A DNA stretch of 64,000 nt, from positions 113,717,728-113,781,727 of the forward strand of contig CM060693.1 of the NCBI GenBank assembly GCA_030686995.1, read 5' to 3'. The notes beneath the pieces are model-generated. The model was not told the DNA's origin. It saw only the letters and a program-made list of their open reading frames with translations, and did no database searches. Source of the stretch: Artemisia argyi. Taxonomy: Eukaryota; Streptophyta; Magnoliopsida; Asterales; Asteraceae. Position numbers and translations under genes: made by a program. Below are positions 22,723 to 32,907 of the stretch, piece after piece; positions within the stretch are counted from its first letter, which is position 1; the number at the start of each line of letters is the position of its first letter.

Positions 22723-24633
22723 ATGTCTCATCCACACCTTCTGATCTGTGAATGGTGTGGTAGTCCTTATAATGGTGGCAATTGCCCCAGCTGTGGCATG
22801 GTAGAGTCAGGAAACGGGTCTGTCTATAACCAGAATCCCTATTCCTACCATGACACCACTGATTCATTCCATCAGCTACCACACCATGAGACTCAGCAGT
22901 TTTACTGTTGTGAGTATTGTGGTGGTTCACACTACAGTTCTGATTGTCAATCGGAAAACACGCTTGTCTATGAGCAGTTTCCTGATAACAATTATAACTC
23001 TAGCACATACAACCCACAGCCACATCAGTTTTACTGTTGTGATTACTGTGGAGGTCCACACTCTAGCTCGGATTGTCAAACAAGAAATCCATTTCCTTGT
23101 AACAATTACGACTATTCGTTTTCAGACCCACCTCCACAGTACCAAGTGATTCACACAACTCCTCATGATACTGAACAAGACCTTTTACTAAAGGCTCTTG
23201 ATATATTGAAAGAACTTAAGGAGGAGTTGGTTACTACATCGTTTCAAGACTCTCGTGAGAAATCTATGGCAGAATTGCTTGCTGAAGAACGAGATGCTAG
23301 AAACGAATTGAGCATGGAAGAATTGCTAGTCTTAGAACAAGCAGCTATAACACGTGCCAAATTTCGTAAAGCTGCTCTTCTAGACTGTGATGATGATAGT
23401 GATAATGAAGACATCCTTGATATCCTTCAATTTTATAAGGGTTCGTCAGATTCATCATTTGTGATTCCTCCCATTGAAAATCAGGGAGAAAATAATGTGA
23501 CAGAGAAATTACTAGCAGAAGATCAAATGGAACTTGTACAATCCATGAATGTTAGCTCCTCTCATCTCCCTCAGTCTGTTGTTATCACACCCGAAGTTCA
23601 CACTCACTCTCTAAACATGGGGGATGAGCATCTTAGAACTGTTCCTGATAAGGAATCGGACGAATTCATAAAGTCTAGTGTTGAGAACCTTGTCCTGATC
23701 CCAAGAGAGTCACAGGGAATTCTTGAGCATATGTGTGATCTTCCTTCCCCTCTTGAGTGTTCAAACGATCATTTTGAGACTTTCTCAGATTTTAATGATG
23801 ATTGTACATCTCATGGAGACATTGAGTATATTGAGGCATCACTCCCACAGTCTGATGCTGATCCTCTTCTTGAGGAGTTCTCCGATGAACTTACTCACAT
23901 CAATCCACTTTCATCGGAAAGTGATGATGGTCTCCTTGATTTCGAAGCCGATCTGGGAGAAATTGAAAGTCTCCTATATCATGATCCACCACTCAGTTCT
24001 TATCCCAGCAGTCCAATAGAGAATAATAATCACTTTGTTCCTGAAGCATTCAATACTACTCTCACCAATCCTCTATTTGAATTCGAATCTGAATTCACTT
24101 TGATTTCTGATAATCCAATCTTTGGTATTCGGAATGAGGATTGTGATGAGTCTATTCCGTAATATGAGTTCACAGATTCAAATCTTGTGAATGATTCTCT
24201 TTATGAGGAGTTCTCCGGTGAACTCACTCATCATATCATGACTCCTCCGGAGTTTGATAGCCCGGGGGGAGATGCACTAAATCATGAGAATTTGCAAATT
24301 CCCACCCACCCTCCTGGGATGTTTTTAAGCTTAACCTTTGAAATCCAAATTCAGGCTAATGAGCCTGCTCTCGAGGAAGAAGATCAAATCGTGATTTTCA
24401 TCATGGTTTTCTTCCTTTTCTTCACCTATAAGGTGACTTCTTCTCTTCTTCACTCCTTCGGGAATGAAGACACTATATTTGACCCCGGCATTTTCATTTA
24501 CCATTATCTTGAGCCGGGATTATATCTCATCGGTGTGGAACTTTCACGTGCTTCAAATGTTTGTCCAAACATCTTGAATGAAAGTCCGATGGAGATTGTC
24601 TCTTCCACATCATGCTTCCCCAATGACAAATGA
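22723..24633 (+). pseudogene. Element C ORF: Cys/His-knuckle protein with hydrophobic tail
   Basis: The ATG at 22723 is chosen because it leads directly into the first Cys cluster. Three related clusters follow: CEWCGSPYNGGNC (His replaced by Tyr), CEYCGGSHYSSDC and CDYCGGPHSSSDC. The last two fit CX2CX3HX4C, the knuckle form of the Athila gag in element E (CETCGGPHVYYEC). The middle is acidic with short helical stretches. Near the C-terminus, after an in-frame TAA at 24160-24162, come a hydrophobic segment (IVIFIMVFFLFF) and the motif NEDTIFDPGI, which recurs at the C-terminus of the element E ORF (SEDVIFDPGI). This looks like a rearranged gag derivative that kept the RNA-binding knuckles and a conserved tail. 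The tail may be membrane-associated; its function is unknown. Confidence 0.7.
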
Positions 24634-25000
24634 ATTCGGGGTCGAGTCAATCTAGCGACTCGGTAAACAAAAACAGTAGCATGCTTATAGGGTTTTCACC
24701 CTAAGTGTGGGGGAGTTACCCATGCTATGGTTACCAATAAAGTGAGAATACAATCTGGTGTTTCCACATTTAGCTTGTAATGTTGCCCTTTTACGTTCAA
24801 AGAGTCGGCATAATAGCCGGGACTTTGAATATTGAGGACAATATTCATTCTAAGTGTGGGGGGTATTCTAGCAATTTTTATCACATTTTACTATCTAGTA
24901 CCCCCATTTTTAGCCAAAATCTCAAAAATTTTTAAAAAAAATTCACTTGTGCTTCAAAATTTTTGTGGTTATCAGTCCGCCTTGTTTAAACGACAAAAGG

Positions 25001-25370
25001 ATTGGCTAATCCAGGAGCAAACGGCTCTTGGTAAAGATATATCAAATCCGTTTACGGCTTGCAATTTGCCCAAAGTTGTATGGTATCTCAACTCGCCATA
25101 TCCCAAAAACTGAATGAGTTGGCTAGCCCGCAAGATTATGGCTTGTGGTAAAGGCAGTGAAAAAACCATAATTGGTAATCAGCTCACCAAGATGTTGACT
25201 TTGTCCATCAAGAGTTGGCTAGTCCAGAAGCAAACGGCTTTTGGTAAAGACAAATCAAATCCGTTGACAGCTGGTGGTTTGCTCAAAATCACATGGTTAT
25301 CAGGTGGACCATAGTTCTTACTTGAATCGATACATCTGGCTACTCCAGAAGTAATGGCTTTTGGTAAAGA
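25001..25370 (+). ncRNA. Tandem structured modules (predicted pseudoknot plus hairpin), four copies
   Basis: Each copy starts near TTGGCTAGTCC and is about 110 bases. Stem 1 of copy A pairs 25011-25018 with 25024-25031; of copy B 25128-25134 with 25142-25148; of copy C 25224-25231 with 25237-25244; of copy D 25345-25351 with 25358-25364. In copies A and C the loop AAACG can also pair with downstream CGTTT (25049-25053) or CGTT (25262-25265), giving an H-type pseudoknot. A second hairpin follows: 25078-25083 with 25096-25101 (A), 25072-25076 plus 100, i.e. 25172-25176, with 25186-25190 (B), and 25293-25297 with 25308-25312 (C). Stem bases differ between copies but pairing is kept. The same module occurs at 51081-51310 in copia element G. 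Whether it acts as RNA is inference. Confidence 0.55.
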
Positions 25371-25426
25371 GATTAAAATCCATTAAATTTTCAAAACAGT
25401 TTATTGCTAGGGACTAGCAATAGTTT

Positions 25427-25438
25427 AGTGTGGGGGAT
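25427..25438 (+). promoter_or_regulatory. Polypurine tract of element C
   Basis: AGTGTGGGGGAT immediately precedes the LTR start TGATGAGTGC. It is the third and last such tract in the 3' region and the one correctly placed for plus-strand priming. Confidence 0.8.
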
Positions 25439-28400
25439 TGATGAGTGCTCAAACACTCATTATTTTTGGTCAAATCTGAACTGCAAAACATATAAAAACA
25501 CTCAAAAATGCATCAAAATACTCAAAATATTTCAAAATTGTGTTTTATATGTTTTAGATGCAAAAAGAGTAAAAACAGATGAAAAACGTACATAGTTTGC
25601 AAAATTGGCAGTTTCAGTCCCCCAACTTTCATAAAATGTCAAAACTAGTCCCTGGTCACTCAAAATATGAAAAATTATCACCAAAGGTCCTTTTAAAATC
25701 ATAAGTTGTCATATTTAGTCCTTTGGTGAAAAATCTTAAAAGTTTTGGAAATTTGCAATTTAGTCCCTAGAGTTTCACTTTTTGGCAGATTTGGTCCCTG
25801 GTGGGATATTTTTGAAAAAAAAATCATTTTTTGGTCCTTGGAAATTCACATGTGTCACTTTTAATCCCCGGATGAAAATTTTGAGAAAATTACATGTTTA
25901 GTCCCTGAAGTTTCGAAATTGACATAAAAGGTCCCTAGGATTTCTAATTTTGGAAAATTGCAACTTTGGTCCTTGTGTTATTCACATGTGGAAATTTTGG
26001 TCCTTATAATATATTTTGGAAAGTTGCAATTCAGCCCCTCCATTTTCAGAATTATTACATAATTGGTCCTTGTAGTATTACTAATAACCAAATGGGCCCT
26101 TTTGTTATTTTTATCCAAATCCAATGTCAAACAAACACAGCTGATCCATGTAATAATCCAGCCCAACACCTCCAAGGCCCAAAACTCCCACCCCATTTGA
26201 ATATTACCACCAGTCAAACCCTCTGACCCCGTCCACTGTTCACCCCCACCATCTCCTCCCCTAATTACCAGGATACTTGCTCCCCCTCCTCACCACTTTT
26301 TCACCAACTCCACCTCAAACACTCCAACCTAATTAATACACCCAACCAAACCCCCTCCTCATTTATTATATCAAACCAAACCCCATAACCTGCCAAACTC
26401 AATTTTCCCGCCAAGCATGTTTAAACGGCCAGGATTGATGGAAGCCATCCAACGGCTCAGGAACTAGTAGGAAAGTCAGAGAAGGTGTCCAGGGTCTATA
26501 AAAATGAAAAAAAAAGAAGACAGAAGGGCAGTAGTTAGTTAATTTTATTAGTTGTAGTTTAGTATTAGTTATTAGTTAATGTAATTGTATTCCCAGTGTT
26601 AAATTAAGCTTTCTGTTGTACTCTTAAAAGTTTTTAATGTAATAATAATCCATTTCAAGGCAAATTAATCAGTTCAAGCTTTTATAGTTTACAAGTGGCA
26701 ATTTTTATTTAAGAAAATTTATTTTCTTCTGTAAGGTTATAAAACTTGTTGTTGCATAGTTATTTTAGCTCACATGAATCATTTGTAAGTTTTCATAAGC
26801 TCAGTAAGGTTCAAAATAGATTTTAGCTCAAAAGGTTCACCAGTCAACAAAAGTCAACATGGGTATATTATGGTGGTAAGGTAATTCAGAATGGGTGTTT
26901 ATGGTTCAAATGAGTTTTAGCAGGTTATTAATAAGTTCAAATGACCTATATGTTATTGTCCTGAGGTTACACTTCCTTTTTCTCAATTTTAATTCCAAAT
27001 TCAGCTTATGTCATGTCTTGTACTTAATGCTCAATTTAGCTCTGTTATAGTGTTTCTTCTTGGTTGCTTATTGTTCATCTCATTTTGGTTTAGCTTAGTG
27101 ATCATCTGTGTGTGCATTAGATGGACTGAATTTGTCATTAGCTTTGAAAAATCAATGAGACAGTCCTCTTAAAGGGTGTTTGGAAGAAGCTTTTGTGTCA
27201 AGTTTTTGGTGTTGTTTGAGGTTAATTTTTGCTTACCTATTGTTCTTAGGAGTATACTAAGCCATTGTGACCTTTTGTTTGGTCACTTTCATTGAAAAGG
27301 TCAAATTAGTAGCTAATCACACCAACAGCTTAACTGTTGGTGTCTTGGAAAAACCAATCGCTTGATTTGAGTTTAGAACTTGATGTAGTTGCTTTCTTTA
27401 ATCTTACTTAAGCTTAATAAACACAAATTAATCAGTAAGAGTCATTAAAAGTTCAAGAAAGTCAAAGTTAGTAGTTCATTAAGAAAGTCAAAACTCACCC
27501 TTAGGTAGAAAAGTCAGATTTTGGGTAAATATTTTTGATTTTTGTGTTGTGATCTAGCCCTCAAGCTTTTTACACTTTATAGTCTGCCAGCTAACCTCTT
27601 AGATTCCACAATTAGCTTATTTTTAGAATTTTTTCTTATAGCTTATTTCCATGCTCAAAGTGGGCTGCAGGGCAAGCATATGCCCTGCACCATGAACTCA
27701 GTCCAACACCTCATTTTCAATGGCCCCCCATGCCTTCCATAGTGGGCCCCACATCTTGAGATTTGGCTTATTGGAAAGCCCATAATCCCACCTTTAAGTC
27801 CCTTAGCTTATTTTTCCATTCCTAGCTTATTTACATGGGCTGCTATGCCCATTTTGTTGGCCCCTTTTCCTGATACAAACTGACCCACTCAGCTTTTGAC
27901 CCAACTTTCCCAAGCTCATACTGAGCTCAAAAATAAGCAACAAGCCTAGCTTATTGGCTTATTTTGTAGCCTACCTGGTAACCTTGAAAGGTCAAGTGCT
28001 TATTTGGACCTTCCTTTACCATAGTGGACCCCACAGATGTCCAAAATCCCTGATTCAGACCTGTGTTGACTGTGTGGTTTTTGGTTAAGCTTATTGCTTA
28101 TTCCAGCTTATTGTATGTGCTTATTTTGTCCATTTGTGCTTATTTCTTGTCTGCATTGATAGTTGTTGGTTTATTTTGGCTTGTGGCTTAATATTGTAGC
28201 TTATTTAAGCTATTCCTAATCCTAAAAAGCTTATAAGCAATCTGCCACTCCTCTTGGCTTTTCATAGTGCTTATTCTTGATATTCAGCCCAAGTCCCTTC
28301 ACAAAAGTTTCATATTTTTAGTTGTTTAATAGGTTTGTAAAAGAAAATTTCAAAAAAAGACAAAATTTAAAATAGTGTTAGCTTCTATTTAAGCCATTTG

Positions 28401-29340
28401 GCTTATTTTCAGCTTATTTAATAAGCAATTTTTATTTTTATATTTTTCCTAGGCTTCTTATTGTTAAAAATAATTTTGGTAATTTTTTCAGATTTTTCTT
28501 GTATCATTTATTACTTTTCTTAATTTAATTTAGTTTTTAATAATTAAATAATTAGTTAATAATTAATATTAAACATATAAATAGTCTTAAAAATATGTTT
28601 ACTGTTTTAAAATTAGTTTTATATTACATTAGATTTTTCTAAGTTTTAATTTTATTTTTCTAAGCTTATTTTACATTTTCCAATTATTTAGTGTAATTTT
28701 AATTAGTTTAAGTTAGTTTTTAATTAACAATATTTATTAAAAAAGTAGGAAAAATATATTTTCAGTTTGAAAATTAGTTTTATTATATTTTAGATTTTTC
28801 CAAATTTATTTTTCATATTTTTAGTGTAATTTCATAATTAGTTATAATTTAGGTTAATTTAAATAATTAAAAGTAAATAGGAAAATAGTATTTAATTAAT
28901 AATAATTATATAAACAGTGTAAAAACTAATTTTAATTTTTCAAAATTTTTTTTTTATTATTAGGATTGTAAAAATGTAATTTTCATACCCGTAAGTATTT
29001 TATTTCCTTAAAACTCGCGTTTTATTTTGTACGTTCGCGTAAATTTAATCTGAACGTATACGTTTTTAGTTACTAAACGTTTTTAGGTATCTAACTTTCA
29101 CGTAATCATCTATATAGCTTGTTTAAGCTATTTCCTTGTAGATTCCTTAGCTTAATCACTCACAAAACCCTTTCTTGTCCAAATTCACCCGATCACAAAC
29201 CCGTTTGATAACAATCCACACCTCGTCGGGACATAACGACCTGGGGAAACACTATATTCCGCGGAGCATTGAGCCTATGGAGTTTGACTATATTGACCAC
29301 ATCTGTGGTTGACTTTAGTTTACTGCTTTTGCCTCAATCA
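25439..29340 (+). repeat. Complete 3' LTR of element C (3.9 kb)
   Basis: It runs from TGATGAGTGCTC to GCCTCAATCA. A small hairpin sits at the very tip (GAGTG, loop, CACTC). The first kilobase carries many degenerate copies of a phrase around TTTAGTCCCT or TTTGGTCCTTG (25610-26080), and the middle carries many GCTTATT motifs (27600-28680). It is followed at 29341 by copia element D integrase sequence. Confidence 0.85.
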
Positions 29341-30763
29341 ATCATCCGTGAAGGTTATGAAGTAGCTAGCACCGCGTTTTGACACATGTCTAAGTGGACC
29401 ATATACAGCTGTGTATTAATCCAAGTAGATCTGTAGCCCTTTCCACTTGATGTGAAAAAGGTTTCCTTTTTATCTTTCCAGATATGCAAGATTCGTATTT
29501 ATCAAATGATTCATCATTGGTCTTTTGGAAAAGCCCATCATGTTGCAGCTTTTCCATGCGATCCTTGCCAATATGTGCAAGACGACAATGCCAAAGATAA
29601 GACGAATCCAAGTTAGACTTGATTCTCTTATTGCCAATGCTATACATAGAATTATTTCTATTGGACACATGGTTTTCCATATCAATTTCAAACACACCAT
29701 TTACAGGAATTACATTAAAGTAAAAAACATTATTTAAAGAAATCGAAATTCCATTATTAATAAATGTGTGATCAAAGCCAATATCCAGTAACAAAGAAAC
29801 TGAAACAACACCCGTAACAATAGAGGGTGCATAATGACACTTATTCAATACTAGTATTAAACTCGAAGGTAAAACTAAATCAAAATTCCATATGGCTTCA
29901 ACAGCTGCACGTATGCCATTCCCTACGTACAAGTATCTTTCTCCATAGGCCAGCTTCCTTGCTCCTCTAAGTCCCTGCGATGTATTACAAATGTGAGTAT
30001 AACATCTTGTATCATATATCCAGGAATTATTCTTACGAGGAAAAGAAAATAATTCAATCATAAACATACCTGAAGTGCTTGCGACGTTACCAAGCATTTT
30101 ACTCTTGTTGAGGCGCAACTCCTCTAGAAATAATGGACAGTTCCGCTTCCAATGTCCAGCAGTGTTTCAGTAGTGACATGAAGCCAAATCCTTATTAGGA
30201 GTCTCCTTCTTCTTAGGAGGAGGATTTTGCTTCTTAGGCTTCTATTGGTTAGTCGCAACTTGTTTGCCCTTTCCAGCGCCTTTACCCGTGTTATTCGCAT
30301 GTTGCGGTTTGTTGGGTTTATTTTTCTTGGTAATCCTACCACCTTGTATTGCCATTACAGCAGGTGTAGGTGACTTCTTTGAAAAACCTTTTTCAAATTC
30401 AATAAGCATTGCATGAACTTCACTTGTCGTCTTCCCCTTGCAATGCATATTGTAGTTGCGTACAAACTCACTATACAAATCCTGATTAAGGGATCGTAAA
30501 ATGAGGCCAATACTTACGCTTTCCTGATATCCGCAGCCGAGTTGCTCCAATTGGTCTAAATAATGTTTCATCTCCATACATGGGCACTCACAGATTTTCC
30601 TGCTTCCTGTTTACAACCATGCAGAGATTCTATCAAGTCATATAATTTTGCAGTAGGTGGTTTCTCATACATACGTTTGAGTTCATTGATCATGTCCATG
30701 GGTCCATAGTCTCAAATTGTTTTTGCAATTGAGTATCCATCCCAGCCAACATAAGACAAGCCA
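29341..30763 (-). pseudogene. gag-pol: Element D: Ty1/copia gag, protease and start of integrase (decayed)
   Basis: Read on the minus strand this continues gag after element E: capsid segment (30763-30578 with stops, then open 30577-30242), basic linker, zinc knuckle, protease and pre-integrase His/Cys region. The knuckle has a stop in place of its second Cys (near 30170). The protease has DTR where the catalytic DTG is expected (WIYDTRCYTHIC). WHCRLAH to CISGK marks the zinc-binding part of integrase. The integrase core begins in a shifted frame and is cut off at 29341 by the LTR of element C. The family is Ty1/copia with a DTG protease, different from elements A and G, which have DSG. Confidence 0.85.
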
Positions 30764-32300
30764 TAATAAATCCCCCCGACTAAGGTATTGCCGTGTCCTC
30801 ACGCAATGTGTTCAATTCACGCTCTTGGGATAAATAATTTCAAAACTCTTCCTACTAACTTTGTAAAGTAGCAAGGAGGTTCGAAAGAAGTAATAAAATC
30901 ATTTATTCCCGTAAACGCTCCGTTTTCCAAAATTTTCCTTTTATTCCTTTATTCCACTTACAATTTCTATTTTCGGACTTTTCCATACTTCAAACTTGTG
31001 ACGGTTTGTTGAACTTTCATTATTTTGCAATAATTATTAGGGTCGACAAGTAGAAACACTTCTAATTAAGAAGTGACCATACGGATAAAAATCGTCATCC
31101 TTGATTTTTCACAAGTCCCCAAACTAAGCGTACAAACGAGATCACAACTTATCTACAAATTAGATGCTAACACTACTCATAACAGTTACTTGTGGAAACT
31201 TCTTACTCCCATTTCCTAAGTTTTGTATCTCAATATTTTATTTTGTTGAGAAATGAATTGCTTCATATTTTCTCGTTTCGATAACTTTTTAGTCCGATAG
31301 TGATACCTAAGTTAAAACGATAAGTAGTTATTCATTTTCTCTTAAGAACCACTGCAATAGAAATTCGGTCCACATCAAGGAATTTGGGATACATACAATA
31401 TCAAGAATATAAGTTGCGGAGTACGATCACGTGCACCTCATGTGACTGATTACTAATCACGTATCACATGCACCTCACGCGCCAACAACTTATTGATACA
31501 TACATAGCTCTTATTCAACAATACTTCAACTTTCACTTTTTTCATTTTTTTCTTTCTTTCTTGACTTTTTTTTCTCAATATCAATGGAAGCTTATCGGGT
31601 AGCTCCAAAACCACATAGATAATCAATTTTTTTACTTTTGATTTTTTCACTTTTTGCTCTTATTTTTGATGTTCCTTGATATGTACCCAACTTCTAAAGC
31701 AAAATTCTCTTAAGAAAACAAATAACTAAATATTATTCAAACCGAAATACCACTAATTAACCTAGAACATCTATTATATATGGGTGACATTTCTGACGGG
31801 AATAAAAAGCCACAAGTACCTCTCATGAGCTCTAAAGAGAACCACTACTCCACGTTTAGCATCTAACTTCTAAATAAACTCTATCATTTCTCGCTCTTCG
31901 CAATTTAAGATCTCAAATAATGAAACCCGCGAATACTTAGCCGATAATCAGCCACGCATATATAAAGTCAGTTACGGAAACTTGCAAATTCTAGAAGAAG
32001 AATTAGCGTTTTCTAGCTCCTGATGTAAAAGACTAGCGAAAGCTTTTAAGCTGCGCATGTATAAAGTCAAGTACGGGAACTTGCAGATTCTTAAGAAAGA
32101 ATTCGCATTTTATAGCTCTTGGTGTACAAAACTAGCACAAGCTTATGTGATCATCATTGGTTAAGGGAACAAGCTAGGGCTCAACACGCCCGGTCAAGTC
32201 AAAATATTTATTCCTACTCTCGCCAACAAGAAAGTCAACAAGGTGTCAAAACTTATTCAAAACTTTATTATATTTTTGCACAACTTTTTTAACTTTTTCT

Positions 32301-32337
<37 letters not shown>

Positions 32338-32907
32338 TTTTCATGACTTTTTCATCAAAATTTTTGAAATTTTCTCATTTTTTCAATTTTTTATTTTTGG
32401 TGGAAAATGGAGTTGCAAGAGTACACGACTTTTGTGAAAAATGCAAGGTCAAAATCGAATCGAAGATTCACCCTCCCCCTGACTAGAACAAAACATTGTC
32501 CTCAATGTTTTACGGGTTAAGGTAATCCTAACAAAATTCTAGGGCCGTTTATTAATTATGCCAAAGAAAACGTTAGTCGATAAGATTTAACAGATATAGG
32601 ATTTCCAAGTAGCACCGATGAATGAGACTCCAAGTGAAGAGATAACGAGCACGAGAGTCATCATAAATCGCGGACAATCCTGAACAAACATCACAAACAA
32701 CCACGGAACACAAGAGTAGAAGAGGCACCCCCTCCTCACGTTAGGTGTTAGAAAATAGAAAAATAAGAAGATGAAATTGATAAGCATGGGTTGCCACCCA
32801 CGAAGCGCTTGTTTTTGTTCACCGAGTCACATGAGCTTGACTCGATCCCCGAATTAATTCGTCCTTGGGGAAAAACCGTGGAAAAATAATCTCATTCGGG
32901 CTTTCAT
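30764..32907 (-). other. 3' untranslated region of element E
   Basis: Non-coding. It contains an Athila-type TTGAGGACAATG...GGGGGAGGG phrase near 32510-32460 (minus strand), a 32-base T run at 32303-32334 on the plus strand, a roughly 100-base tandem duplication at 31950-32150, and the terminal purine tract at 30770-30780. Confidence 0.7.
31950..32150 (-). repeat. Two tandem copies of a ~100-bp unit in element E 3' region
   Basis: On the plus strand the two copies begin GCATATATAAAGTCAG (31956) and GCATGTATAAAGTCAA (32055). On the minus strand each contains a short hairpin (ATTCTT/AAGAAT in one, AATTCT/AGAATT in the other), so pairing is kept although the bases differ. Confidence 0.6.

Larger units (their letters stand above)
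24634..25438 (+). other. 3' untranslated region of element C with PPT-like tracts
   Basis: It holds three GTGTGGGGG tracts: near 24705, near 24855 after ATTGAGGACAATATTC, and at 25428-25436, the last directly before the LTR. The TTGAGGACAAT...GTGGGGG arrangement recurs in element E, on the minus strand near 32510-32460. Structured repeats occupy 25001-25370. Confidence 0.75.
20260..29340 (+). mobile_element. Element C: non-autonomous Athila-type Ty3/gypsy element
   Basis: Two copies of an LTR flank a tRNA-Asp primer site, a single ORF with Athila-gag-like Cys/His knuckles, a 3' region with structured repeats and a polypurine tract. No protease, reverse transcriptase or integrase is present, so it would depend on proteins from a full-length relative. 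The 5' LTR lacks its first 1.7 kb; the 3' LTR is complete. The shared LTR parts differ by a few percent by eye. At its right end it interrupts the integrase of copia element D. Confidence 0.85.
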
